64,000 nt of DNA from Candidatus Accumulibacter necessarius (GTDB lineage: Bacteria > Pseudomonadota > Gammaproteobacteria > Burkholderiales > Rhodocyclaceae): assembly GCA_017302435.1 (NCBI GenBank), contig JAFLDL010000030.1:1-64000 (forward strand). The letters run 5' to 3'. Of the stretch, positions 40,784 through 49,742 are shown one piece after another. A model generated the notes under the pieces. That model saw only the letters and a program-made list of their open reading frames with translations, had not been told where the DNA came from and did no database searches. The translations under genes and the position numbers were made by a program. Positions within the stretch are counted from its first letter, which is position 1. The number at the start of each line of letters is the position of its first letter.

Positions 40784-41638
40784 TGCCTGGGGCAGGAACT
40801 CGAGGAGCCGCTTGACGACTGCCTGTGGTTGCTCGTTCGTCATTGCGTGGCCGCATTCGGAAATCTCCGCCCGAAGCACCTGACGCAGCGCCGCTTCGAG
40901 CGGTGGCAGGTTGCGGCGCGGGGTCATCCGGTCGCGGCGCGCGACCAGCAGCAGCGCCGGGCAAGCGACCTGCGCAGCCGCTTCAAGGCCATGCTGATAG
41001 TTGTTGCAGTTGGCCAGGTCGATCGCCAGCACGCCGGGTGGGCTGCGGCGCATGATCGCCAGCGTCACGCCCGGTCCCCAGATGCCGTAGCCATGGCCGC
41101 CGGTCAACCGGAACTTCGGCGTCAGCGAATACTCGTTCATCATCCTGATCGTGTTGTCCGGATTGGCTTTGGCGCCGGCGATCAGGGCGTCGGCCACCGG
41201 CATGGGCGCTGAGGTGCCGAGCAGTGCCAGTCCGCTGGCGCGTTGTGGGTGGCCGGCGGCGCACTCGAGGGCAACCAGCGAGCCCATCGAGTGTCCGACC
41301 AGGATAGCCTGGCCGACGCCAGCCGCATCGAGCAGGGTCGGTACCCAGTCGGCGAGCGCTTCGATGCTGGGCAGCGCGGGTCCGCTGGACAGGCCGTGTC
41401 CCGGCAGGTCAGGGACCAGCACGGCGCAGCCGGCGGCGGTGAGGCCGCTGGCGACCTGCTGCCATGCGTCGCGGTCATTGGCGGCGCCGTGCAGCAGCAG
41501 GAGCGGGGGCCAGGGCGAGCGATCAGGGTTGAAGGGCTGGCCGCCAGAGGCCAGGCGGCAGCGGTACCCGGCGACGGTCAGTTCCAACTGGCGAGCGGTC
41601 GGCGGGTTTGCACGGGTTGCCGGGTCAGGCCAGGACAT
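40763..41638 (-). CDS. Alpha/beta hydrolase
   Basis: The 291-residue enzyme has an oxyanion motif LLLHGAANDRDAW (about residue 48), DLPGHGLSSG, the nucleophile elbow LVGHSMGSLVAL (Ser about residue 118), and the acid and His in LLVARRDRMTPR and ISECGHAMTNEQP. The substrate is unknown; the fold is that of esterases and acyl hydrolases. Its first 14 bases overlap the end of the YdcH-like gene upstream on the same strand. Confidence 0.9.
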   Translation of the reverse strand: MSWPDPATRANPPTARQLELTVAGYRCRLASGGQPFNPDRSPWPPLLLLHGAANDRDAWQQVASGLTAAGCAVLVPDLPGHGLSSGPALPSIEALADWVPTLLDAAGVGQAILVGHSMGSLVALECAAGHPQRASGLALLGTSAPMPVADALIAGAKANPDNTIRMMNEYSLTPKFRLTGGHGYGIWGPGVTLAIMRRSPPGVLAIDLANCNNYQHGLEAAAQVACPALLLVARRDRMTPRRNLPPLEAALRQVLRAEISECGHAMTNEQPQAVVKRLLEFLPQALRRRLA

Positions 41639-41834
41639 CCGGCTCCAGCATGTGCTCGAGCAGGACGATGCGGTCCTTGAGCAGCAACTTGCGTTTCTTG
41701 AGGCGCCGGACCAGGAGGTCGTCGGGCGGCGGGTTGAGCATCAGGTGGTCGATCACCTGATTGAGGTCATGATGCTCGATCTGCAGTTCATGCAGGGTGG
41801 TGCGCGTTTCAGTGATCTGTTCTTCGGTCAGCAT
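41625..41834 (-). CDS. YdcH/DUF465-like small helical protein
   Basis: This 69-residue protein matches the DUF465 pattern: two antiparallel helices with HHDLNQVIDHL and LKKRKLLLKDRIVLLEHM. The family is common in proteobacteria and poorly characterised. It overlaps the hydrolase gene by 14 bases and is followed on the other side by the truncated AzlC/AzlD-like gene. Confidence 0.85.
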   Translation of the reverse strand: MLTEEQITETRTTLHELQIEHHDLNQVIDHLMLNPPPDDLLVRRLKKRKLLLKDRIVLLEHMLEPDVLA

Positions 41835-41864
41835 GGTCGGCGATATTCCCAGGTTGTGATTCGG

Positions 41865-42209
41865 CTAGCCGCGCAGGGCTTGCAGCCCCCACAAGGCGAG
41901 CATGCCGAGAACGACGGTCAGCAAGATGCTGCGCGTGTGCCAGGCAATCAGGGCTGCCAAAGTAGCGGCTGCAATTCGCGGCAGGTCGGGCACTATGGTA
42001 GGCGCGCCAACGGCAAAAAACAACGGTGGCGCGATGATTGCCGCCATCACCGCCGGCGGCACGTAACGCAGGGCCTGCGCTGGTGTCATCCCCGCGCCGC
42101 TGGCGGCGGCGCCGCAAACGATGCCGAAAGGGATGATGCTCATGCTCATTGGAGCCAAGGCGCGAACGCCGGGAATAAACTCGACGCGCGGGCTCGGGAC
42201 TTGCGGCAT
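41865..42209 (-). pseudogene. AzlC/AzlD deletion fusion (branched-chain amino acid exporter remnant)
   Basis: This 114-residue frame joins two halves. Its first 40 residues (FIPGVRALAPMSMSIIPFGI, AAASGAGMTP) look like the N-terminus of AzlC. From about residue 43 (LRYVPPAVMAAIIAPPLFF, then AWHTRSILLTVVLGM) it looks like the C-terminal part of AzlD. In intact genomes azlC and azlD are adjacent, so a single in-frame deletion of about 800 bases would give this join. It is far too short for either full protein but has no stop or frameshift inside. I recalled these signatures without alignment. Confidence 0.6.
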
Positions 42210-42275
42210 GGGCCACTTTTGCGAATAGAATAGAGGGTGAAATTGTAACCCTGAGAAAGCGCCGGGAGGAGGCAG

Positions 42276-42596
42276 ATGGTTTATCACATTATCGTTTCGT
42301 TTGGGCGGGAGAGACAGTACGAGTACAAGTTCTCCCACACCGAACTGGCTGCCGGCTCTCCCGAAGAAGCACGCCGCTGGTTTGACAAGGAGTTCGCCGA
42401 CCTCGAGTGCGAACCCAGCAATCCGATGGGCAAGGTCCTGATCATAGACAAGATTCTCAACGTCGCCCGCTACGGTGGCGAGCAGCGCTTCATCGAGGGC
42501 AAGGACTGGGCGACGCGCTTTGCCCGTTACACGGCGTTGGCACTCGGGCGGGATACCGTTCGCATCGACGTTGCCGCTTTCAATATCGGCTACTGA
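42276..42596 (+). CDS. Conserved-looking small protein of unknown function
   Basis: The 106-residue protein opens MVYHIIVSFGRERQYEYKFS and mixes beta and helical segments, with no membrane segment or cysteine cluster. Codon use and a GGGAGGAGG ribosome site before the ATG support a real gene. Residues EARRWFDKEFADLECEPSN suggest a compact globular fold. I do not recognise the family. The 146 bases to greB hold nothing obvious. Confidence 0.7.
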   Translation: MVYHIIVSFGRERQYEYKFSHTELAAGSPEEARRWFDKEFADLECEPSNPMGKVLIIDKILNVARYGGEQRFIEGKDWATRFARYTALALGRDTVRIDVAAFNIGY

Positions 42597-42742
42597 CCCA
42601 TCCGGCAGTGCGCGCAGCGGCGCAGGTTTGGCGGCCTGTGCCGTTTCTTTTTGGACCATCAGGGCTGAAGATGTGCTGTGAGCCTTGCCCTTTTGGTGCC
42701 CTCAAGCTGAGACGGAGGATTGGCGATGTGCAGGCATAGGCG

Positions 42743-43309
42743 ATGAGCAGGGCTTTCACCAGAGAGACGGCCAGCGACGAAGACGAGGAGGAGGGAGCGG
42801 AGCCCGCGCTTCGTCTGCCACAGGGCACTCGCAACTACATCACGCCGGGCGGGCACGCGCGCATTCGGGCCGAGCTCGAGCAATTGCTTCGCGTTGAACG
42901 GCCGCAGGTGGTCAGCGTCGTACAGTGGGCAGCATCGAATGGCGACCGTTCAGAGAATGCCGACTACATCTATGGCAAGCGGCGGCTACGAGAGATTGAC
43001 CGGCGCATACGTTTCCTGACCAAGCGCCTCGATCAGGCGGAGATCGTCGATCCAGCACGGCGCGCGAATACCAAGCAGGTATTTTTTGGGGCGACGGTGA
43101 CTATCTGCGACGAGCAGGGACTTGAAAATACCTACCAGATTGTCGGCGTGGACGAGACGGATTCTGCCCGTGGACGTATCAGTTGGGTGTCGCCGCTGGC
43201 GCGAGCGCTGCTCAAGTCGCATGCCGGCGACAGTGTGCGTTTTCAGAGCCCGGCCGGCTGGCGTGAAGTCGAAGTATTGAACGTTGCGTACCTGAGCATC
43301 GAACCTTGA
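42743..43309 (+). CDS. greB: Transcription elongation factor GreB
   Basis: The 188-residue protein has the GreA/GreB coiled-coil and FKBP-like C-terminal domains. The segments NYITPGGHARIRAELEQLL, WAASNGDRSENADYIYGKRRLREIDRRI and FFGATVTI are diagnostic. GreB rescues backtracked RNA polymerase by stimulating transcript cleavage; the acidic tip lies in the NGDRSENADY loop. GreB rather than GreA is indicated by YIYGKRRLREID. An unusual acidic insert (DEDEEEGAEP) precedes the coil. Confidence 0.93.
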   Translation: MSRAFTRETASDEDEEEGAEPALRLPQGTRNYITPGGHARIRAELEQLLRVERPQVVSVVQWAASNGDRSENADYIYGKRRLREIDRRIRFLTKRLDQAEIVDPARRANTKQVFFGATVTICDEQGLENTYQIVGVDETDSARGRISWVSPLARALLKSHAGDSVRFQSPAGWREVEVLNVAYLSIEP

Positions 43310-43358
43310 ATACCTGATGCGCTGCTGCCGCTCGGGCCGCCGCGCGTTGCCGGCAGGG

Positions 43359-43386
43359 CTTGAAATGGCAGCGACCGTCCCCAACT
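43359..43386 (+). promoter_or_regulatory. Sigma-32 heat-shock promoter for htpG
   Basis: CTTGAA (43359-43364), a 14-base spacer and CCCCAACT (43379-43386) match the sigma-32 consensus CTTGAAA...CCCCATNT at all but one position. It lies 89 bases before the htpG start, as expected for a heat-shock gene. Confidence 0.8.
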
Positions 43387-43474
43387 GCGGAGTCATTGCT
43401 CGCAGTCCGTAGCGCCGCCGCCTCGGGGCTGTTTTTCGTCAGCTTTTTCGTCAACGCTTTCCACGGAGTCTTGC

Positions 43475-45394
43475 ATGGGTGCACAGAAGGAAACCCTCGG
43501 TTTTCAGGCAGAAGTCAAGCAACTGCTGAACTTGATGATCCATTCGCTTTACAGCAACAAGGAGATCTTCCTGCGCGAACTGATCTCCAACGCTTCGGAC
43601 GCCTGTGACAGGCTGCGCTTCGAAGCACTGAACAATGCTGCCCTTTACGGCGACGATGCCGAATTGAAGATTCGCATCTCGTTCGACAAGGACGCCCGGA
43701 CGTTGAGCATTTCAGACAACGGTATCGGGCTTTCGCGCGACGAGGCGGTCGAGCACCTGGGAACGATCGCCAAGTCGGGAACCCGTGAGTTCTTTTCGGC
43801 GCTGACTGGTGATCAGGCCAAGGATGCGCATCTGATCGGGCAGTTCGGCGTCGGCTTCTATTCCTCGTATATCGTTGCCGACAAGGTGACGGTGGTTTCC
43901 CGCCGTGCAGGCGTCGAAGCCGGTCAGGCGATCAGATGGGAATCGTCCGGAGAGGGCGATTTCACCATCGAGGTCATCGAGCGGGCGCAGCGCGGTACCG
44001 AAGTGACCCTCCACCTGCGCGCAGGCGAGGACGAGTTCCTCTCAAGCTGGAAGGTGCGCGAGATCGTCCGCAAGTATTCTGACCATATCACGCTGCCGAT
44101 CCTGATGAAGAAGGAGCAATGGGACGAGGAAAAGAAAACGCAGGTCGTCACTGATGAGGACGAGACCGTCAACCAGGCGTCGGCGCTGTGGAGCCGTCCA
44201 AAATCGGAGATCACCGACGAGCAGTACAGCGAGTTCTACAAGCATGTGGCGCATGATTTCGAGGATCCACTGGCGCATGTCCATGCCCGTGTAGAGGGCA
44301 AGCAAGAGTATACGCAGTTGCTCTATATCCCGTCGCGCGCGCCGTTCGACCTTTTTGAGCGCACTGCCCGGCATGGCATCAAGCTGTATGTTCGCCGGGT
44401 CTTCATCATGGATGACGCCGAGCAGCTGATGCCGCTCTATCTACGCTTCGTACGCGGAGTGGTCGACTCCAACGACCTGCCGCTCAACGTTTCGCGTGAA
44501 ATCCTGCAGCAGTCGCGCGATATCGAAGCGATTCGTGCGGGCTGTGTGAAGAAGGTGCTGGGCCTGCTCGAAGGCCTGGCTGACAGCGACGAAGCGAGCG
44601 AGAAGGAAAAGTACGTCAAGTTCTGGCAGGAATTTGGTCGTGTTCTCAAGGAAGGCATTGGCGAGGATTTCGCCAACAAGGAGCGCATCGCAAGGCTGCT
44701 GCGCTATGCTTCGACGCATGCCGATACGCCGGACGAGAACGTCTCTCTGGCCGACTACGTCACGCGGATGAAGGATGGCCAGGAGAAGATCTACTACGTT
44801 ACGGCGGAAACCTTCACTGCCGCCAGGAACAGCCCGCACCTCGAGATCTTCCGCAAGAAGGGTATCGAAGTGCTCCTGCTTTCCGACCGCGTCGACGAAT
44901 GGGTGGCCGGTCACCTGACCGAGTTCGACGGCAAGCCGTTGCAGTCAGTTGCCAAGGGCGGGCTGGATTTGGGCAAACTCGAGGATGTGGCCGAAAAGGA
45001 AGAGGCGGAGAAGGCTGCCGACGAGTACAAGGAACTACTCGATAAGGTCAAGACGACGCTGGGTGACAAGGTCAAGGACGTACGCGTCACTCATCGACTG
45101 ACCGACTCGCCCTCGTGTCTTGTGGCCGATCAGTACGATCTCGGTGGCAATCTGCAGCGAATCCTCAAGGCTGCCGGGCAGCAGGCGCCGGCGAGCAAGC
45201 CGATCCTCGAAATCAACCCCAAGCACCCGGCGGTACAACGTCTCAAGTACGAAGAAACGCGCTTCGACGATTGGGCCAACCTGCTGCTCGAGCAGGCAAC
45301 GCTGGCCGAGGGGGGGTCGCTCGACGATCCGGCCGGTTTCGTCAAGCGAATCAACGACCTGATGCTGGCGCTCTCGCTGGGTGGCGGGCGCTGA
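43475..45394 (+). CDS. htpG: Chaperone HtpG (Hsp90)
   Basis: This 639-residue protein is full-length bacterial Hsp90. The ATP site is intact: [25 protein letters not shown] and [11 protein letters not shown]. The middle-domain loop [12 protein letters not shown] and the C-terminal dimerisation domain follow. It refolds or holds client proteins together with the Hsp70 system. The sigma-32 promoter upstream explains its regulation. ATG at 43475 is preceded by GGAG. Confidence 0.97.
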   Translation: MGAQKETLGFQAEVKQLLNLMIHSLYSNKEIFLRELISNASDACDRLRFEALNNAALYGDDAELKIRISFDKDARTLSISDNGIGLSRDEAVEHLGTIAKSGTREFFSALTGDQAKDAHLIGQFGVGFYSSYIVADKVTVVSRRAGVEAGQAIRWESSGEGDFTIEVIERAQRGTEVTLHLRAGEDEFLSSWKVREIVRKYSDHITLPILMKKEQWDEEKKTQVVTDEDETVNQASALWSRPKSEITDEQYSEFYKHVAHDFEDPLAHVHARVEGKQEYTQLLYIPSRAPFDLFERTARHGIKLYVRRVFIMDDAEQLMPLYLRFVRGVVDSNDLPLNVSREILQQSRDIEAIRAGCVKKVLGLLEGLADSDEASEKEKYVKFWQEFGRVLKEGIGEDFANKERIARLLRYASTHADTPDENVSLADYVTRMKDGQEKIYYVTAETFTAARNSPHLEIFRKKGIEVLLLSDRVDEWVAGHLTEFDGKPLQSVAKGGLDLGKLEDVAEKEEAEKAADEYKELLDKVKTTLGDKVKDVRVTHRLTDSPSCLVADQYDLGGNLQRILKAAGQQAPASKPILEINPKHPAVQRLKYEETRFDDWANLLLEQATLAEGGSLDDPAGFVKRINDLMLALSLGGGR

Positions 45395-45407
45395 AGCGAC
45401 TTCCGCG

Positions 45408-45920
45408 ATGACTGTCGGCGGCGGGCCGGCGCTACTGCACGGTCTGCCGCCGATCCTCGATGTCGGCGTCAGGATCCTGATTCTGGGCAGCTTTCCTTCG
45501 CCGGCCTCACTTGCTGCGGAGCGCTACTACGCGCACCGGCAGAACCAGTTCTGGCGCCTGCTTGGGGTACTCCTCTGCGAACCGCTGCCCGTTCTCGACT
45601 ATGCTGACAAGCAGCGCAGCTTGCTCAAGCACCACATCGGTATCTGGGATGTCTATCGCCAGTGTCGCCGGCAGGGCGCGCTCGACGCAGCGATCCAGTC
45701 AGCCGAGGTCAATGATTTCCTGCGCTTGCGCGAGGAAGCTCCGCAGTTGCAGCGCATCTGCTTCAACGGCCGGACTGCCGGCAAGTTTGCCGCCTGGTTC
45801 CAGAAGGCAGGCTACCAGACGATCGTCCTGCCGTCGACCAGCCCCGCCTACACGCTGGCCTTCGAACGCAAGGTCGAATTCTGGCGCGCGGCCGGGCTCG
45901 GGGAAATGGCTCCTGACTGA
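45408..45920 (+). CDS. DNA-deoxyinosine glycosylase (uracil-DNA-glycosylase superfamily)
   Basis: The 170-residue protein has the UDG-fold motif LILGSFPSPASLAAERYYAH near residue 22, the segment QNQFWRLLG, and the late PSTSPAYT motif. The family excises hypoxanthine (deaminated adenine). I chose the ATG at 45408; a GTG at 45381 inside htpG would add nine residues. It follows htpG closely and may be transcribed with it. Confidence 0.85.
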   Translation: MTVGGGPALLHGLPPILDVGVRILILGSFPSPASLAAERYYAHRQNQFWRLLGVLLCEPLPVLDYADKQRSLLKHHIGIWDVYRQCRRQGALDAAIQSAEVNDFLRLREEAPQLQRICFNGRTAGKFAAWFQKAGYQTIVLPSTSPAYTLAFERKVEFWRAAGLGEMAPD

Positions 45921-45952
45921 TCGACGCGCTGTGTCCGGTCTGGCAATCGGCA

Positions 45953-45982
45953 TTGAGCAGGTTGGGCAGTCTCCGGTATAGT
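45953..45982 (+). promoter_or_regulatory. Candidate sigma-70 promoter for the ATPase gene
   Basis: TTGAGC (45953-45958) and TATAGT (45977-45982) are separated by 18 bases. The start ATG lies 29 bases after the -10, which also argues against the GTG at 45981 as start codon. Confidence 0.5.
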
Positions 45983-46010
45983 GACCGCAGATCCCCCTGG
46001 AAGACTGCAT

Positions 46011-47804
46011 ATGCCCCAAGCCGCGGTCAACGCCGTCCATGAACATCGTCTGACACTCGCGGAAGTCCTCGACTGGCTGGTTGCCGATGGCCTGGTGGCG
46101 GTGACCGACGCTGATCTCCTGCTCAAGGAGAGTCGTCTCAAGCGCCTGACGGCGCATCCGTTGGTGCTCATCGCCGACCAGAAATGGAAGTCGCAGCAGG
46201 AGCCCCATCGACCATTGACTCTCGAAGATCTTGGCGAGTGGCTGGGCGGTAGGGTGGGACTCGAGTATCACCACATCGATCCCCTGAAGGTCGACTTCAC
46301 TGCCATCACCGAAGTGATGTCGAGTGCCTACGCCACACGGTTTGGCATCCTGCCGATTGAGGTCGCGGCGCGCGAACTCGTGGTGGCGACCACTGAGCCC
46401 TACCTGCGCGACTGGGAAAGGGAGATCAAGGCGATCATCAAGAAAGAAATTCGGCGGGTGATGGCCAATCCGGTCGACGTGGCGCGCTATCTCGTTGAGT
46501 TCTACAATCTGGCGCGTTCGGTCAAGAAAGCCGCACAACTGCGTGGCCCGACCGGCAACCTGTCGTCTTTCGAGCAACTGGTTGAACTCGGCCGGGCCAA
46601 CCGCCAGTTCGACGCCAATGACCAGCACATTGTCAATATTGTCGACTGGCTCTGGCAGTACGCTTTCGAGCAGCGTGCCAGCGACATTCATATCGAACCG
46701 CGGCGGGATGTCGGTATCGTTCGTTTCCGGATTGACGGTGTCCTGCATCAGGTCTACCAGATTCCCATGAGTGTTCTGGCAGCGATGGTCAGCCGTGTCA
46801 AAATACTCGGCCGCATGGACGTGGTCGAGAAGCGCCGCCCGCAGGATGGGCGGATCAAGACGCGAACGGCCGACGGTCAGGAAGCTGAACTGCGTCTGTC
46901 AACGCTTCCCACCGCTTTCGGCGAGAAGCTGGTGATGCGGATTTTCGACCCGGAAGTGCTGGTCCGTGGTTTCTCCGACCTCGGCTTCAGCGACGACGAC
47001 CAGGCACGCTGGAAGACGATGTCGGAAAGACCCAACGGCATCATCCTGGTCACCGGCCCCACCGGTTCAGGAAAGACCACGACGCTCTATTCGACGCTGA
47101 AACAGCTCGCGACACCCGCAGTCAACGTGTGCACGATCGAGGATCCAATCGAGATGGTCGAGCCGGCGTTCAACCAGATGCAGGTCCAGAACGTCATCGA
47201 TCTTGGTTTCGCGCAAGGGGTGCGCGCGCTGATGCGGCAGGATCCGGACATCATCATGATTGGTGAAATCCGTGACCTGGAAACCGCCGAGGTGGCCATT
47301 CAGGCAGCCCTGACCGGTCACCTCGTGCTGTCGACACTACATACCAACGATGCGCCTTCGGCGATCACGCGCATGCTTGATCTCGGTGTTCCCCCGTATC
47401 TGCTCAGTGCGACGATGCTCGGCGTCATGGCGCAGCGCTTGGTGCGCATTCTCTGCCCGCACTGCAAGCAGGCGCAGCCGGCCAGCCCGGTCGAGGAGAC
47501 CATGTGGGATCAACTGGTGGCGCCCTGGAAATCGAACCGCCCTTCTCGCTTCTACCGTCCGGTAGGTTGCCTCGATTGTCGCATGACAGGCTACCTCGGG
47601 CGCGTCGGACTGTACGAGATTCTGATGCTGTCGCCGGACGTCAAGTTGGCAATCGGCGAAAACAGGGACATCGCCCGGATCCGCGATATGGCTTTTCGGG
47701 AAGGCATGAAACCCTTGCGGATCTCGGGAGCGATGAAAGTTGCGGCGGGCATCACGACTCTGGCAGAGGTGTTCAAGGTCGCACCACCGGTGGAGCAGAG
47801 CTGA
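46011..47804 (+). CDS. GspE/PilB-type secretion/pilus ATPase, stand-alone
   Basis: The 597-residue protein is a type II secretion/type IV pilus assembly ATPase. An N-terminal helical domain and a GspE-N domain (VGLEYHHIDPLKVDFTAITEV, about residues 85-150) precede the motor: Walker A GPTGSGKTTT (about 346), the Asp box, Walker B region MIGEIRDLETAE, and the zinc-binding CPHC...CLDC pair (about residues 485 and 525). No gspF/pilC partner lies in the window. I chose the ATG at 46011 over an upstream GTG that falls on the putative -10 box. It opens the signalling island. Confidence 0.9.
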   Translation: MPQAAVNAVHEHRLTLAEVLDWLVADGLVAVTDADLLLKESRLKRLTAHPLVLIADQKWKSQQEPHRPLTLEDLGEWLGGRVGLEYHHIDPLKVDFTAITEVMSSAYATRFGILPIEVAARELVVATTEPYLRDWEREIKAIIKKEIRRVMANPVDVARYLVEFYNLARSVKKAAQLRGPTGNLSSFEQLVELGRANRQFDANDQHIVNIVDWLWQYAFEQRASDIHIEPRRDVGIVRFRIDGVLHQVYQIPMSVLAAMVSRVKILGRMDVVEKRRPQDGRIKTRTADGQEAELRLSTLPTAFGEKLVMRIFDPEVLVRGFSDLGFSDDDQARWKTMSERPNGIILVTGPTGSGKTTTLYSTLKQLATPAVNVCTIEDPIEMVEPAFNQMQVQNVIDLGFAQGVRALMRQDPDIIMIGEIRDLETAEVAIQAALTGHLVLSTLHTNDAPSAITRMLDLGVPPYLLSATMLGVMAQRLVRILCPHCKQAQPASPVEETMWDQLVAPWKSNRPSRFYRPVGCLDCRMTGYLGRVGLYEILMLSPDVKLAIGENRDIARIRDMAFREGMKPLRISGAMKVAAGITTLAEVFKVAPPVEQS

Positions 47805-48104
47805 TTGCGCGGGGTTTGGCAGTGCCGGCGCTATACGGCTGTCCCGAGGGGCCAGGGACAGGGTGGCCTGTTGCTGTCGGGCCTGAGCTTGGCCAGGGTA
47901 GACCGAGGAGTTGCTCCGTAATCCAGGGCCCGATGAGCGTGGACCCCTTGCCGACCCTCAAGTCAAGCCGCATTGGTGCCGTAACTGTCAACACGAAGCA
48001 TTGGAGGGCTTGCGCTAACTTGCCGAACGAAGGGGCCAACTTCTCCTGGCGAGGAGAATGGCAGTCTCCCCAGCAGGGGACGTATTTCCATATGGAGGTT
48101 CACG
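47805..48104 (+). other. 300-base region with three short hairpins before a kinase gene
   Basis: No gene is supported here. The last 65 bases hold three successive inverted repeats: TTCTCCTGGCGAGGAGAA (48041-48058), TCCCC-AGCA-GGGGA (48067-48080) and TCCATATGGA (48087-48096). The third overlaps the GGAGG ribosome-binding site at 48094-48098 of the next gene and could occlude it. Confidence 0.5.
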
Positions 48105-49742
48105 ATGAGCAGTAGCAGGATCGAAGACAGCGATCTGCTTTCGGTCTTGTTTTCCCCGGACACGGTTGAAGTCGCGCCTTCGCCTGCCAGCATCCTGTGG
48201 AAGGTACTGCTGGTGGACGACGAGACCGACGTCCACACCGTTCTTCGCCTGGCCTTGCAGGATGTGGTCATCGAAGGGGGTGGACTGCTGCTGTTGGATG
48301 CTTTATCGGCCACAGAGGCGAGGGCGGTGCTTGCTGCCAACCCTGACATTGCCTTGATCCTGCTCGACGTGGTGATGGAATCCGATCAGGCGGGCCTTGA
48401 TCTCGTGCACTACATCCGGGATGAACTGGGTAACCGCAGCGTACAGATCGTCCTGATTACTGGCCAGCCGGGCTACGCACCGCAGCGGGAAGTGATCTCT
48501 GACTACGCGATCGATGGCTACCGGCTCAAGTCGGAACTAAGTGCCAACCAGATCTTCGTTCAGGTCTGTTCGGCGATTCGTAGCTATCGGCTGATGCGCG
48601 AACAGGAGACCCTGCAACGGCATCTTGAGCAGAAGGTGACGGAACTGGATGAGGCCTTGCAGGCGCTCCGCGAAAGCGAGGCCAACTTCATCCGGGCTCA
48701 GTCGGTTGCCCACGTCGGGAGCTGGAACTACGAACTGGCGAGCGACCGGATGCATCTGTCGGCGGAAACCTGCCGTATTTTTGATTTGCCGGAAGGAACC
48801 ATCGGCAGTTACCAGGCGTACTTGGCGCGCGTCTTTGCCGACGATCGCGAGGCGGTCGAGCAGGCATGGCAATCGTTTCTCGAGCGGGGTGGCTCCTTCG
48901 AACACGAGCACCGGATCATGGTTGGCAAGGCCATTCGCTACGTCCGCCAGCGCGCCGACCTGACTTCGGGCGCCGACGGCAGGCCGCTGCGCAGCCTGGG
49001 TACAACGCAGGACATCACCGAGCGCAGGCAAGTGGAGGAGGAGCTTCGGCGGTCGAATGGCGAGCTGGAGCAGTTCAGTTACGCCATTTCACATGATCTC
49101 CGGCAACCCTTGAGAATGATCTCCAGTTACCTCCAATTGCTCGGCATCAGCCTTGGGAACCAATTGGCCACCGAGCAGCGCGAATATTTCAATTTTGCCA
49201 TCGACGGCGCCAAGCGTCTGGACCGGATGCTGGTCGCACTGCTCGAGTACTCTCGGGTTGGTCGCCTCGGTGAACCGCCAGCGTGGCTCGAAAGTCGGGC
49301 GATACTCGATGAGGCGCTGCTGTTCCTGCAGCCGTCCATTGCCGAGGCGCAGGCGATCATCAATATCCGCGGCAAGTGGCCACGCGTCTTCGTTCGCCCG
49401 GACGAGATGCTGCGCCTGTTGCAGAACCTGATCGGCAACGCGGCCAAGTTTCGGGTTGCCGGTCGGACACCGATGATCACCGTTTCCAGTCAGGTGGCGG
49501 GTGGCGACTGGTGCCTGGCCGTTGCCGACAACGGGGTGGGTCTCGACCCGGGTCAGCTTGGTCGCCTGTTTCAGGTGTTCCAGCGCCTGCAAAGCCGCGC
49601 CCGCTTTGAGGGCAGCGGCGTGGGTCTGGCACTCTGTCGCAAGATTGCCGAGCATCATGGCGGGCGAATCTGGGCCGAGTCGGCAGGCGATGGTCAGGGT
49701 AGCCGCTTCTGCGTATCACTGCCTCTGCCGCGGGAATGCTGA
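48105..49742 (+). CDS. Hybrid sensor histidine kinase: receiver-PAS-HisKA-HATPase
   Basis: The 545-residue cytoplasmic kinase opens with a receiver domain (about residues 30-160, phospho-acceptor Asp88 in ILLDVVM) of the DUF3369-associated type, with DYAIDGYRLKSEL. A coiled linker and a PAS domain (about 195-305) follow, then HisKA (His330 in ISHDLRQPLRMI) and HATPase (about 420-540, DNGVGLDPGQLGRLFQVFQR and GSGVGLALC). With an input receiver it can accept phosphate from another kinase. It starts the run of signalling genes and overlaps the next kinase gene slightly. Confidence 0.9.
   Translation: MSSSRIEDSDLLSVLFSPDTVEVAPSPASILWKVLLVDDETDVHTVLRLALQDVVIEGGGLLLLDALSATEARAVLAANPDIALILLDVVMESDQAGLDLVHYIRDELGNRSVQIVLITGQPGYAPQREVISDYAIDGYRLKSELSANQIFVQVCSAIRSYRLMREQETLQRHLEQKVTELDEALQALRESEANFIRAQSVAHVGSWNYELASDRMHLSAETCRIFDLPEGTIGSYQAYLARVFADDREAVEQAWQSFLERGGSFEHEHRIMVGKAIRYVRQRADLTSGADGRPLRSLGTTQDITERRQVEEELRRSNGELEQFSYAISHDLRQPLRMISSYLQLLGISLGNQLATEQREYFNFAIDGAKRLDRMLVALLEYSRVGRLGEPPAWLESRAILDEALLFLQPSIAEAQAIINIRGKWPRVFVRPDEMLRLLQNLIGNAAKFRVAGRTPMITVSSQVAGGDWCLAVADNGVGLDPGQLGRLFQVFQRLQSRARFEGSGVGLALCRKIAEHHGGRIWAESAGDGQGSRFCVSLPLPREC

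Noticed and set aside
46011-46500. Cyclic-di-GMP-binding MshEN signature in the N-terminus of the GspE-type ATPase
   Set aside because: The region has the GspE-N fold pattern but the conserved RLGxxL/LxxxG spacing is degenerate, so I do not claim binding.
47504-48115. Plus-strand frame of about 200 codons covering the end of the ATPase gene and the 300-base gap
   Set aside because: It lies out of frame inside the ATPase gene for half its length and shows no motif, so the gap is treated as non-coding.
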